Positions 28,637 through 37,531 of a DNA stretch of 64,000 nucleotides are shown here, one piece after another (the stretch's first letter is position 1; the number at the start of each line of letters is the position of its first letter). This DNA comes from Wenyingzhuangia gilva (GTDB lineage Bacteria > Bacteroidota > Bacteroidia > Flavobacteriales > Flavobacteriaceae). The DNA lies in assembly GCF_030519655.1 (NCBI RefSeq), contig NZ_JAUMIT010000001.1, forward strand, positions 62,001 through 126,000, written 5' to 3'. The translations under genes and the position numbers were made by a program. The notes beneath the pieces were generated by a model, which saw nothing but the letters and a program-made list of their open reading frames with translations, did no database searches and had not been told where the DNA came from.

Positions 28637-29065
28637 CTAGTTGGTATGCTCAAGCAAACGAATTCCGTTTTCTTCTAAAACCACCACTTTGTTTTTATAC
28701 AAACCACCTACAGCATTCTTAAAAGCTTTTTTACTCATTCCCAATTCGTACTTAATGGTATCTGGTTCAGATTTATCTGTAATAGGTAAAAACCCATTAT
28801 GAGCTCTTAATGCATTTAAAATCTGTACTTGAAACTTGGTAATGCTGTTTCTAAAACCAATTGGCTGTAAGGAAATATCCAACTTACCATCGTCTCTTAC
28901 TTTTTTAACATATCCTTTTAACCTTTGTCCTTCTTCTAAACGTTGGTACACTTCATTGCTATATAACATTCCTTCACAAACTTCATCAACCAAAACAGTA
29001 ATTCCTATCTTAGAAAAACTTCCTACCACTATTCCTACCTCTTGTCCTACTTCAAACTCTTCCAT
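28637..29065 (-). CDS. S1-like RNA-binding protein (short CvfB-like)
   Basis: I start the gene at the ATG at 29065 (142 residues), 4 bases past the menD stop; a TTG at 29089 would overlap menD. Residues 1-65 form an S1/OB RNA-binding fold (GQEVGIVVGSFSKIGITVLV, then GQRLKGYVKKVRDDGKLDISLQP). The rest looks like a winged helix (YELGMSKKAFKNAVGGLYKNKVVVLEENGIRL). This matches the second half of CvfB-type proteins and is about half their usual length. An RNA-related regulatory role is likely but unspecified. Confidence 0.85.
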   Translation of the reverse strand: MEEFEVGQEVGIVVGSFSKIGITVLVDEVCEGMLYSNEVYQRLEEGQRLKGYVKKVRDDGKLDISLQPIGFRNSITKFQVQILNALRAHNGFLPITDKSEPDTIKYELGMSKKAFKNAVGGLYKNKVVVLEENGIRLLEHTN

Positions 29066-29069
29066 AATT

Positions 29070-30752
29070 TTATGCTTTAAACTTTTCAAAATAAGTTTTT
29101 AACACCTCATCATTGCTATGGCTAGGGGTAAAAACTTCTAATATTTTTGGTTGCTTACTTTCTTCATAAAAAGTAGCCAACCCTTTTTCTGTATTTTCAA
29201 CATTAGTGGTTGCTAAATATTCAAAACCATACATTTTTGCCAAATGCTCGGCTGTTAAATGATGTGGCGTTTCAAAATATGACAATGCTGGTGTTTGTTT
29301 GGGGCCTGGTAAAATTTTAAAAATACCTCCTCCATTATTATTGACAATTACAATTCTAAAATTAGCTGGAATGTAATTATTCCACAACGCATTACTATCA
29401 TACAAAAAACCTAAATCTCCCGTGACCAAGGTGACTTGTTTTTCTGATTTCATTGCATAACCAATAGCCGTTGAAGTACTTCCATCAATTCCACTAGTTC
29501 CCCTATTACAAAAAACAGAAATGCTATCATCAATATCAAACAACTGAGCATAACGTACCGTAGCACTATTACTTAGTTGTAATACTGATTGCAAAGGTAA
29601 AGACTTGTTTACCAAATCAAACACTTTAAAATCAGAATATTTAACCGTATCTATATATTTTTGATGTGCTTTTTTTCTTAATTTTTTGACCGCTAAACCA
29701 GTAGATTGAAAATTACTTTGAACAGATTTTGTCAACCAAAAAAACTGACTAAAAAATAATTCTGTAGAAAGTTTAAAATGTTGAGTTAAACAATTAAATG
29801 TATCATAACCAACCGTTGGATGCACTACAAAATGATGCTTTGGTTTAAAAGTTCTAAAATATTGCTTAATTCTTTTAGACACCACCAAACCACCTATACT
29901 TAACAAAATATCTGGTTGATAAAAGTTTTTATCATCTTCAGTAAGTCCTGCTAAAAATTGATCAATACTATTGATTACATTTTTGTTATTGATGTTTGAT
30001 GTGGTTTCTGTAAGTACTAAAACCGATGGATCTTTTAACAAATAATCTATTTGTATTTGTAACAATTCACTTGGCTGATGAACCCCAATCAAAACTATTT
30101 TTTTAGTTGCCTTATTCCAAATTTCTACAATAGACTCTAATTCTTTTAGCTCCAGAACTTTTTCGTTTACCAATTGTGGTTCTGGTTTCTCAACCACAGG
30201 GTAACTTAATAGGTTATCAACTAAATTATACAAAGGTTCATCAAAAGGCACATTAATATGTACGGGACCTTTTTGTTCATTGGCTATTTTAATTGCCTTA
30301 AACAATAAGAGTTTATTATAAGCCCTATCCATATCATTTTGAATGACTGTTAAATTGGCTTCAAACAAAATATGATTTTTAAAAACTCCTTCTTGACGAA
30401 TGGTTTGTCCATCTCCCACATCAATCATGTGTTTGGGTCTATCAGCAGAGATAACAATCAAAGGAATATCTCCATAATAAGCTTCTGCCACTGCCGGATA
30501 ATAGTTTAACAAAGCAGAACCAGAAGTACAGGTAATTGCCGTAGCTTTTTGTGTTTTTTGAGCCATACCCAAGGCTACAAAGGCAGCACAACGCTCATCT
30601 ACAACACTATAAGTATTCATAGTTGAAACTTGACTAAAACCAATGGTTAATGGGGCGTTACGAGAGCCCGGCGATATTACGACCTCGTTTACATGATTGG
30701 CGACACAGGAAGCAATGACCATTTGAGCCAATTCATTTTCAGGATATTTCAT
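29070..30752 (-). CDS. menD: 2-succinyl-5-enolpyruvyl-6-hydroxy-3-cyclohexene-1-carboxylate synthase
   Basis: MenD is the ThDP-dependent enzyme that joins isochorismate and 2-oxoglutarate in menaquinone synthesis. The 560-residue product has VISPGSRNAPLTIGF near residues 24-38 and VDERCAAFVALGMA with the ThDP-activating Glu. CTSGSALLNYYPAVAEAYY is the next motif. C-terminal ThDP/Mg motifs include NRGTSGIDGSTSTAIGYA and LVTGDLGFLYDSNALW with NNNGGGIF. Other men genes are not in the window. It is followed closely by the S1 gene. Confidence 0.96.
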   Translation of the reverse strand: MKYPENELAQMVIASCVANHVNEVVISPGSRNAPLTIGFSQVSTMNTYSVVDERCAAFVALGMAQKTQKATAITCTSGSALLNYYPAVAEAYYGDIPLIVISADRPKHMIDVGDGQTIRQEGVFKNHILFEANLTVIQNDMDRAYNKLLLFKAIKIANEQKGPVHINVPFDEPLYNLVDNLLSYPVVEKPEPQLVNEKVLELKELESIVEIWNKATKKIVLIGVHQPSELLQIQIDYLLKDPSVLVLTETTSNINNKNVINSIDQFLAGLTEDDKNFYQPDILLSIGGLVVSKRIKQYFRTFKPKHHFVVHPTVGYDTFNCLTQHFKLSTELFFSQFFWLTKSVQSNFQSTGLAVKKLRKKAHQKYIDTVKYSDFKVFDLVNKSLPLQSVLQLSNSATVRYAQLFDIDDSISVFCNRGTSGIDGSTSTAIGYAMKSEKQVTLVTGDLGFLYDSNALWNNYIPANFRIVIVNNNGGGIFKILPGPKQTPALSYFETPHHLTAEHLAKMYGFEYLATTNVENTEKGLATFYEESKQPKILEVFTPSHSNDEVLKTYFEKFKA

Positions 30753-30800
30753 TCAAATATTTATCTAAATAAGGGTGTAAAATTACAAATAAAAAGATAG

Positions 30801-30808
30801 TATCTTTA
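30801..30808 (+). promoter_or_regulatory. Candidate -7 box for the Nudix operon
   Basis: TATCTTTA at 30801-30808 lies 26 bases before the Nudix ATG and fits TAnnTTTG except for the last base. No -33 TTG is evident. Confidence 0.35.
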
Positions 30809-30833
30809 CGTATATATTGTTTCTTTTTTAGCC

Positions 30834-31370
30834 ATGGATGAACTAATTGATATTGTAAATTTACAAGGAGAACCTACCGGAAATGCTTGCTTAAAAAGCT
30901 TTGCTCATCAAAATGGAATTTTACATGCCAGTGTGCATATTTGGTTCTATGCAGAAAATCAAAAAATACTGATTCAGAAAAGGAAAGAAGATAAGGATAC
31001 CTTTCCTAATTTATGGGATGTTTCGGTTGCAGGACATATTGCTTCTGGAGAAGATCCAAAATCAGCAGCGGTTAGAGAAGTTAAAGAAGAGATTGATTTA
31101 ACAATTGAACAGAATGATTTAATCTCTATCGGAATTTTTGAAGAAAAACATCAACATCCTAACGGAATGATTGATTATGAAATTCATCATATCTACCTTG
31201 CCAAATTAAAATGTCCTATTAAAGAACTCACTCCTCAAAAAGAAGAAGTATCTGACCTAAAGCTAATTGACATTCAAGAGCTAGAAAAAAATTATATAGA
31301 TGATAAAATCTATGTACCCCATAGCCATGAGTACTATGATTACATCATCAAAAAACTGAAAGAAATTTAA
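30834..31370 (+). CDS. Nudix hydrolase (YfcD/Idi-like)
   Basis: The 178-residue protein opens with DELIDIVNLQGEPTGNACLKSFAHQNGILHASVHIWFY. This is the layout of the YfcD/IPP-isomerase-like branch of the Nudix superfamily. The Nudix box GHIASGEDPKSAAVREVKEE lies near residues 67-86 and keeps the E and REVxEE residues. The usual glycine of the final xGU is replaced by Asp. It would hydrolyse a nucleoside diphosphate-linked substrate, or act as an isomerase if Idi-like. The next gene starts 1 base after its stop. Confidence 0.88.
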   Translation: MDELIDIVNLQGEPTGNACLKSFAHQNGILHASVHIWFYAENQKILIQKRKEDKDTFPNLWDVSVAGHIASGEDPKSAAVREVKEEIDLTIEQNDLISIGIFEEKHQHPNGMIDYEIHHIYLAKLKCPIKELTPQKEEVSDLKLIDIQELEKNYIDDKIYVPHSHEYYDYIIKKLKEI

Positions 31371-31371
31371 A

Positions 31372-33285
31372 ATGAAAAATACCATTGCAGAAAGGATTAC
31401 TGATTTTATTAAAATGTACCCTCCTTTTGACAACTTACCTTATAACGAATTATATAAACTTGCAGAAGACACTAGGGTGATTTACTTAGATAAAGATGAA
31501 ACTTTATATACACAAGGAAAACCACCCAAAGAGCATTTTTTTATCGTAAACCAAGGAGCGATAAGGATTTACAGACAAGAAGGTGAAAAAACCATTGAGG
31601 TTGAAATGTGTGATGAAGGAGATGTATTAGGATTAAGACCTTTAATTGTAAACGAAAACTATACCTTAAACGCAAAGGCTTATGAAGAATCTATTGTTTA
31701 TGCCATTCCTATTCAGAATTTTAATAAACAATTTGAAAACAATTCTGAGGTTAGTAAGTATCTAATTACTCGATTTGCTAGTAACTCTGCTACAAGATTT
31801 TCTCAAGAAGACAACGAACGAATTTTTGCCGATTATAAAAGAACCACCAACACAGATTACTTTAGTTCTAAAATCAGCAATTTAATGACCACAGCGGTTT
31901 GTTGCAATCATAAATCTACCATCCAAGAGGCTGCCACCATTATGAGTGAAAATAAAATCAGCTCTATTTTTGTGTTGAAAAAAGACAAACCTGCAGGAGT
32001 TATCACCAACAAAGATTTATTGCATAAAGTTGCTACTGGAAAATTTACCATAGATCAGAATGTAAAAAAAATTATGTCTTCTCCCGTAATTACTGCTTCG
32101 CCAGATATTTCTATTGCTGAAGCACAAATTATTATGCTTAAAAATAAAATAGGAAACGTATGTGTAACCAAAGATGGTACGCCCGACAGTAAATTGTTAG
32201 GAATGTTAACTCAGCAGGATATTGTAGCCTCTTTAAGTAACAATCCTGCTATTTTATTAAAACAAATTAGTAGAGCCAGAACCATTCCTAGACTAAGAGA
32301 TTTAAGACAGCAACTGAATGATCTTTTAACAAGGTTTATTAATCAACATATTTCATTTACCCACACTCTTACTGTTGTAGCGGAACTAAATGAAACTATT
32401 AATCAGAAAGCAGTTGAGATATCTATTAAAGAGCTAAACAAAACACCTCCAGTACGATTTGCTTTATTTGCCTTAGGTAGTCAAGGTAGAAAGGAACAAT
32501 TGGTGCCAACAGATCAAGATAACGGAATTATTTTTGAAGATGTGCCTGATGATAAATTAGAGAGCATCAGATCTTTTTTCTTAGAACTTGCTACTATAAT
32601 CAATAAAAATCTACACTCAATTGGTTATGAATATTGTCCAGCAGAAATGATGGCGAGTAATCCAAAATGGTGCTTATCTAAAAAAGAATGGGAAAGCCAG
32701 TTTAAAGATTGGATTTTTAATCCTACTGAAAAAAACATCTTACTGAGTGCCATCTTTTTTGATTTCAATTTTGTTTATGGTGATAAAGAATTGGTAAACG
32801 ACATGACAGCCATTGTACATGAAAGCACTGAAAACAACAATAGATTTTTTATGTTTATGGCCAAGGATGCTTTAAAAAGTCCAAGTCCACTTGGTTTTTT
32901 TAGACAATTTTTAGTCGATCAAGATGGAGCTCATAAAGATCATTTTAATATTAAACAAAGAGCTTTAATGCCATTGATTGATGCTGCCAGAATTTTAACC
33001 TTGCAACACAATTTACAAGGGATTAATAATACTGCTGAAAGATATTATAAGCTAAGAGAATTAGAACCTCAGAATGCTGAAATATATGAAGCTTGTGCTT
33101 ATGCTTTTAAAGCTTTGTTAAAATATAAAACCAAAAACGGATTGACAACACTAGGTGAAGACGATGGAAAATTTATCAAACTAGAGAATTTAACCAAGTC
33201 AGACAAAGTAAAATTAAGACGTTGTTTTAAGCCTATTAAAAGTATTCAAGAAGTCATCACCATTCGTTTCCAACCTACTTTATAA
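31372..33285 (+). CDS. cNMP-binding / CBS / DUF294 nucleotidyltransferase-like protein
   Basis: The 637-residue cytoplasmic protein has four parts. A cyclic-nucleotide-binding-like domain spans about 10-130 (KDETLYTQGKPPKEHFFIVNQGAIRIYR). A CBS pair spans about 165-295 (MSENKISSIFVLKKDKPAGVITNKDLL). A DUF294 nucleotidyltransferase-like domain contains GSQGRKEQLVPTDQDNGIIF at about 368-387. A DUF294 C-terminal helical domain follows. The G-S-X-G-R-X-E...D-X-D motif is intact, so catalysis is possible. The architecture suggests a sensor of adenylyl ligands. The 3'-5' exonuclease gene follows after 9 bases, a pairing I have seen in many bacteria. Confidence 0.92.
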   Translation: MKNTIAERITDFIKMYPPFDNLPYNELYKLAEDTRVIYLDKDETLYTQGKPPKEHFFIVNQGAIRIYRQEGEKTIEVEMCDEGDVLGLRPLIVNENYTLNAKAYEESIVYAIPIQNFNKQFENNSEVSKYLITRFASNSATRFSQEDNERIFADYKRTTNTDYFSSKISNLMTTAVCCNHKSTIQEAATIMSENKISSIFVLKKDKPAGVITNKDLLHKVATGKFTIDQNVKKIMSSPVITASPDISIAEAQIIMLKNKIGNVCVTKDGTPDSKLLGMLTQQDIVASLSNNPAILLKQISRARTIPRLRDLRQQLNDLLTRFINQHISFTHTLTVVAELNETINQKAVEISIKELNKTPPVRFALFALGSQGRKEQLVPTDQDNGIIFEDVPDDKLESIRSFFLELATIINKNLHSIGYEYCPAEMMASNPKWCLSKKEWESQFKDWIFNPTEKNILLSAIFFDFNFVYGDKELVNDMTAIVHESTENNNRFFMFMAKDALKSPSPLGFFRQFLVDQDGAHKDHFNIKQRALMPLIDAARILTLQHNLQGINNTAERYYKLRELEPQNAEIYEACAYAFKALLKYKTKNGLTTLGEDDGKFIKLENLTKSDKVKLRRCFKPIKSIQEVITIRFQPTL

Positions 33286-33294
33286 AATAAATCT

Positions 33295-33990
33295 ATGTGG
33301 AATTACATCAAAAAAAACATAGCATATTTCTTAAAAAAAAGACACCTACCAGACTATTGGAAAACGTATGTTGAATCTTTAAAAAACATTCCAACCAAAA
33401 GTATTGAAGAATCTAAATTTGTTGTTTTTGATTGTGAAACATCGGGCCTAAATCCTAAAGAGGATAGAATTTTATCTATGGGAGCCGTGATCATTAGGGG
33501 AAACACCATTGAGGTAAAAGATAATTTTGAAGTTTACTTGGAACAAGATGTTTTTAACAGAGAAAGTGTTGCCATACATGGTCTACTTAAAAAAGGAAAA
33601 CAAAAAAAAATAAGCGAAGAACAAGCTATTAAAGATTTTCTTATTTATATTGAGGGAGCGATATTGGTGGGACACCATATTAGTTTTGATGTAGCATGTG
33701 TAAATTATGCGCTAAAAAGAATGGGACTTCCTAAATTGAAAAATAAAGTTTTAGATACTGGTATTCTTTTTAAAAAAACCAAACATCAATTATATGCAGA
33801 AGCTTTTACCAAAGTTTTTAGTTTGGATGATGTTTGTGATGAATTAAAGGTAAAAAAGAAAGACAGACACACAGCTTCTGGAGATGCCTATATTACCGCT
33901 ATTGTGTTCTTTAAAATATTAGGAAGACTAAACAGAAATAATGATTTAACACTAAAAGAATTATTTTTTACTCCTAAAATGATATACTAG
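33295..33990 (+). CDS. DnaQ-like 3'-5' exonuclease
   Basis: The 231-residue protein has a DEDDh exonuclease domain: FDCETSGLNPKEDRILSMGAV (Exo I, D and E near 44-46), VGHHISFDVACVNYALKRM (Exo II) and DRHTASGDAYITAIVFFKIL (Exo III with His). It resembles the epsilon proofreading subunit, but a free-standing role in nucleotide or RNA trimming is equally possible. It is the last gene of the Nudix-DUF294 cluster. A 221-base AT-rich gap without genes follows. Confidence 0.9.
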   Translation: MWNYIKKNIAYFLKKRHLPDYWKTYVESLKNIPTKSIEESKFVVFDCETSGLNPKEDRILSMGAVIIRGNTIEVKDNFEVYLEQDVFNRESVAIHGLLKKGKQKKISEEQAIKDFLIYIEGAILVGHHISFDVACVNYALKRMGLPKLKNKVLDTGILFKKTKHQLYAEAFTKVFSLDDVCDELKVKKKDRHTASGDAYITAIVFFKILGRLNRNNDLTLKELFFTPKMIY

Positions 33991-34167
33991 TTGTATCTGC
34001 TTTTACAAACTAAAATAAAGATTGAAAAAAGAAATGGTCAAAAAAAATCTTAACTAATTGAGTAGGGATTTTTTTAATAAAAATACGCAGTTGTTAAATT
34101 TTTATATTCTTGCTAAAATACAGATATCTTAAGCCCTATTAAGAGTTTATATTTTATTGTAATCCAT

Positions 34168-34175
34168 TACCTTTG
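34168..34175 (+). promoter_or_regulatory. -7 box of the mqo promoter
   Basis: TACCTTTG is a perfect TAnnTTTG, 36 bases before the mqo ATG. Transcription would begin near 34182. The rest of the 33991-34211 gap holds nothing else I can identify. Confidence 0.6.
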
Positions 34176-34211
34176 CATGAACAAAAAAAAATCAACTAAT
34201 AAATTTCCATA

Positions 34212-35570
34212 ATGGCTAAAACTACAACCATAAAACATTCTGATTTTGTATTGATTGGTGGAGGAATTATGAGTGCCACATTGGCTATATTACTTTACGA
34301 AAAGTTTCCTGGTAAAACAATTACTGTAATTGAAAAACTCCCTAAAATGGCTGAAGAAAGTTCTGAAGCCTGGAACAATGCAGGAACTGGACATGCAGGA
34401 AATTGTGAACTAAATTACACGCCTGAAAAAAATGGGGAAATAGATCCTTCTAAAGCCTTAAAAACCGCTAAACAATTTTACAACACCTTAGAATTCTGGA
34501 AGGATTGTGCTGAAAAAGGATACATTCAAAACTTAAAAAAATGTCTTTCTCCTGTTCCTCATATTAGTTTTGTTCAAGGAAAAAAAGATGTTGATTTTTT
34601 AGAAAAAAGGTGGAATGTTTTAAAAGAAACAGAACCTTTTAAAGACATGATTTTTTCTAAAGATAGAGAGCAAATTAAAGAATGGATTCCATTAATGATG
34701 GAAAAGCGTAGCAAAAGATCTACTGTTGCTGCAACCTATATGAAAGAAGGTTACGATGTTAACTTTGGTGAAATTGCAGAACAAATTTTCCGTTACCTAG
34801 GAAAACAACCTAATGTTAATTTGGTAAATGATAGTAACGTTCTAAACTTACAAAAAACAGAAAACAAACGTTGGTTGTTAAGTGTTAAAGGTCAAAATGT
34901 AGGTAAACACTGGAAAATTGTTTCAAACTATGTATTTATTGGTGCTGGTGGTGGTGCCTTATCATTATTAGAAAAATCTGGAATTAGAGAAGCTAGAGGT
35001 TATGGTGGTTTCCCTATTAGTGGATTGTGGTTACGTTGTACCAATCCTGAAATTATAGAACAACACCACGCAAAAGTATATGGTAAAGCTAAAAAAGGTT
35101 CCCCCCCTATGTCTGTACCACACATGGATACTAGAATGATTAACGGAAGAAAAGAATTACTATTTGGTCCATATGCTGGTTTTACTACTAAATTCTTAAA
35201 ACACGGTTCTCATTTTGATTTACCTAAATCTGTAGAATTTGACAACATCATGAGTCTTTTAGGAGCTGGTTATCACAACTTACCACTGGTTGGATATTTG
35301 GTAAAACAAGTAAAATTAAAGTTTGAAGATAGAATGGAAATGCTAAGAGAATTCTATCCTGAAGCAAAAGATGAAGATTGGAAAGTAGTAGTTGCAGGTC
35401 AACGTGTGCAAATTATTAAAAAAGATAAAAAATTAAGAGGTAAATTAGAATTTGGTACCGAAATTATTGTAGCCAAAGACAAATCTATCGCTGCTTTATT
35501 AGGAGCTTCTCCTGGAGCTTCAACCTCATACTCAGTAATGAAAGAAGTTGTAGAAAAATGCTTTGAGTAA
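34212..35570 (+). CDS. mqo: Malate:quinone oxidoreductase (short form)
   Basis: Mqo is a peripheral membrane FAD enzyme that oxidises malate to oxaloacetate and reduces quinone. The 452-residue product has the FAD dinucleotide motif VLIGGGIMSATLA near 13-25, EAWNNAGTGHAGNCELNYTP near 51-70, and VFIGAGGGALSLL near 236. GYGGFPISGLWLRC follows and GASPGASTSYSVM stands near the C-terminus. It stops about 40 residues sooner than the common roughly 490-residue form, and no continuation is visible downstream. Similar length is known for the Helicobacter enzyme. Substrate assignment rests on motifs. Confidence 0.94.
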   Translation: MAKTTTIKHSDFVLIGGGIMSATLAILLYEKFPGKTITVIEKLPKMAEESSEAWNNAGTGHAGNCELNYTPEKNGEIDPSKALKTAKQFYNTLEFWKDCAEKGYIQNLKKCLSPVPHISFVQGKKDVDFLEKRWNVLKETEPFKDMIFSKDREQIKEWIPLMMEKRSKRSTVAATYMKEGYDVNFGEIAEQIFRYLGKQPNVNLVNDSNVLNLQKTENKRWLLSVKGQNVGKHWKIVSNYVFIGAGGGALSLLEKSGIREARGYGGFPISGLWLRCTNPEIIEQHHAKVYGKAKKGSPPMSVPHMDTRMINGRKELLFGPYAGFTTKFLKHGSHFDLPKSVEFDNIMSLLGAGYHNLPLVGYLVKQVKLKFEDRMEMLREFYPEAKDEDWKVVVAGQRVQIIKKDKKLRGKLEFGTEIIVAKDKSIAALLGASPGASTSYSVMKEVVEKCFE

Positions 35571-35587
35571 ACTCTTAATTATAAATT

Positions 35588-35622
35588 AAAAAAATCCCAA
35601 CTATATAAGTTGGGATTTTTTT
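35588..35622. terminator. Bidirectional terminator between mqo and the helicase gene
   Basis: ATCCCAACT pairs with AGTTGGGAT across a short AT loop, with A- and T-runs of seven on the two sides. It ends 2 bases before the helicase stop codon and can serve both convergent genes. Confidence 0.85.
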
Positions 35623-35624
35623 AT

Positions 35625-36743
35625 TTAAGCTATCGTATATTTTCCAAAATGAATTTTGAACTCTTTTTGTAACGCTTGTAATTGCTCTAATTCTTTAGAC
35701 AACACAATGGCTAAAGACAAACCTTTGTTTCCTCCCCTAGCTGTTCTACCACTTCTATGAACAAAATACTCAGTATTTTCTGGTAACTGATAATGAATTA
35801 CATAATTTACATTTGGCACATCAATTCCTCTGGCAGCCACATCAGTACAAATTAACAACTGACTTGCACCATTTTTAAAAGAACGTAAAGATTTTTCTCT
35901 ATCTCGTTGTCCCATATCGCCTTCTAAAGCAACAGCTGAAAATCCTTCTTCAGACAATTCCTCTTTAAGTTTTTGAGCTCCTAATTTTGTTTTACAAAAC
36001 ACAATTCCTTTCTCCAATCCTCTACTCTCTACAAAACTGATCAAAACATCTAATTTTTGACCAATAGTAGTGGTAATAAATTTATGAGAAATATCTCCAT
36101 TGATTAATTGATCTGCTTCTACCTCAACACGAACAGGCGTATGCATATAAGTTTTTACCAAACTATTTAAAGCATTTGGAAACGTTGCAGAAAACAACCA
36201 AGTATTTTTAGAGGCAGTAGAATATTTTAAAATTCTATTTAAGTCTGGTAAAAATCCCATACTTAACATTTCATCAGCTTCGTCTAACACCAACATTTTA
36301 ATATTGCTAATATCAATGGCAGCTCTGTCTAACAAATCACACAAACGCCCAGGCGTAGCCACTACCACATGAGTAGTTCTTTCTAACCTTTCCATTTGAA
36401 TGTCTATTTTTTCTCCTCCGTAAACCGCTTCACAAAATATTCTTTCTGATGAATATTTGGTCAACTTAAACAATTGCTTTTTTATTTGCTGAGCCAATTC
36501 ACGTGTAGGTGCTAACACCAATGCTTGAATTTGACCTTTTTTGGGATTTATTTTTTGCAACAATGGCAATCCAAAAGCAATGGTTTTACCCGTTCCTGTT
36601 TGTGCTTTCCCAATGTAATCTATTTGTCCTTCTAACAACTTAGGAATGGTTCTGTACTGAATTTCCGTAGGAGTCTTTACGCCCATTTCTTTCATCGATT
36701 GTATAAAATCGTCTGAAACCCCTAATTCTTTAAAATTTTTCAA
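35625..36743 (-). CDS. DEAD-box RNA helicase
   Basis: This 372-residue ATP-dependent RNA helicase has the full motif set: TPTEIQ (Q motif), AQTGTGKT (I), PTRELAQQ (Ia), TPGR (Ib), DEAD (II), SAT (III), VFCKT (IV), TDVAARGID (V) and HRSGRTARGG (VI). It is a minimal core with no C-terminal RNA-binding extension. The start is a TTG at 36743; no in-frame ATG fits the conserved N-terminus. A perfect -7 box (TACCTTTG, minus strand, 36774-36767) would give a leader of roughly 17 bases. Confidence 0.93.
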   Translation of the reverse strand: MKNFKELGVSDDFIQSMKEMGVKTPTEIQYRTIPKLLEGQIDYIGKAQTGTGKTIAFGLPLLQKINPKKGQIQALVLAPTRELAQQIKKQLFKLTKYSSERIFCEAVYGGEKIDIQMERLERTTHVVVATPGRLCDLLDRAAIDISNIKMLVLDEADEMLSMGFLPDLNRILKYSTASKNTWLFSATFPNALNSLVKTYMHTPVRVEVEADQLINGDISHKFITTTIGQKLDVLISFVESRGLEKGIVFCKTKLGAQKLKEELSEEGFSAVALEGDMGQRDREKSLRSFKNGASQLLICTDVAARGIDVPNVNYVIHYQLPENTEYFVHRSGRTARGGNKGLSLAIVLSKELEQLQALQKEFKIHFGKYTIA

Positions 36744-36766
36744 AATTTTAGTATTTAATTTCTTTG

Positions 36767-36774
36767 CAAAGGTA
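36767..36774 (-). promoter_or_regulatory. -7 box of the DEAD-box helicase promoter
   Basis: On the minus strand, TACCTTTG reads from 36774 to 36767, a perfect TAnnTTTG. It lies 23 bases before the TTG start at 36743 and supports that start. Confidence 0.6.
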
Positions 36775-36836
36775 CTATTATAATTTGGATGTGAGATTTG
36801 AGTTATTAGATATTAAAAGGTCCTTTTATAAGCTTA

Positions 36837-37520
36837 TTAAACTTTAAATACAGTCAATTTTTTAACCTTTTTTTCTCTCTGGTACCAATCATTATAAACC
36901 AATTCTATTGCGCTAACTTCAAAAGATCCAAAATCAACATTTCTGTACTTCTCAATTATTTTTAAAAAATCATTTTTACAAGTAAACTTTTTTTTGAATC
37001 TTACAACTGTGCTATGCGCTGTTTGGATAGCATATCTTTTATCTATACTTTGTTCTAAGGATGATACTTTAAAGTTTTCTCTTAATCGATTTCTAAAATT
37101 ATTGATGACATCATTCTCCATAAAACCTTGCACCAAAATACAAGATGGAGAAGCGGTAATTCCTTTAAATTGAATTTTGGTAGCACTAAACCCTTCTAAA
37201 CTTTTTTTGATGATTTTGACATACTCCTCAACATTAATAGTATTTAATTCAAAACCTTGATAACAAGAAATGATAGACATTACCGTAATATGAATATCAC
37301 CATTTTGATAATAATACTGATGAGGCTCAACCGATTTTAATTCGTTTAAAAACAACTGGATATTGCTCTTTACTTCTTCAGAAGGTCTGATGACCAAGGT
37401 AATTCCAAACCTTAAATCATTTGGATTTTCTATTAAAGTATCTATTTGATAATCATCGGCAATTATTTTGATGATGGATTCATCGTATAACTTTTTATAG
37501 TGTTCTTGTAAATCCATCAT
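36837..37520 (-). CDS. 2H phosphoesterase (2'-5' RNA ligase-like)
   Basis: The 227-residue protein carries two His-X-Thr/Ser motifs, HITVMSI near residue 94 and HSTVVRF near residue 173, in the spacing of the 2H phosphoesterase superfamily. That superfamily includes LigT-like RNA ligases and cyclic phosphodiesterases. It acts on 2',3'-cyclic phosphate or 2'-5' linked RNA ends in known members; the substrate here is unknown. Two ATGs (37520 and 37517) and a TTG stand together at the start. It lies 8-11 bases after glmM and ends the tgt operon. Confidence 0.82.
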   Translation of the reverse strand: MMDLQEHYKKLYDESIIKIIADDYQIDTLIENPNDLRFGITLVIRPSEEVKSNIQLFLNELKSVEPHQYYYQNGDIHITVMSIISCYQGFELNTINVEEYVKIIKKSLEGFSATKIQFKGITASPSCILVQGFMENDVINNFRNRLRENFKVSSLEQSIDKRYAIQTAHSTVVRFKKKFTCKNDFLKIIEKYRNVDFGSFEVSAIELVYNDWYQREKKVKKLTVFKV

Positions 37521-37531
37521 CAAAATCTAAT

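Noticed and set aside
30834-31370. Isopentenyl-diphosphate isomerase (idi)
   Set aside because: The layout is similar, but diagnostic Idi catalytic Cys and Glu motifs were not evident, so the call is kept at Nudix hydrolase.
34212-35570. mqo as a truncated pseudogene
   Set aside because: It ends sooner than the common long form, but all FAD and active-site motifs are intact, a terminator follows directly, and short Mqo enzymes of about 450 residues exist.
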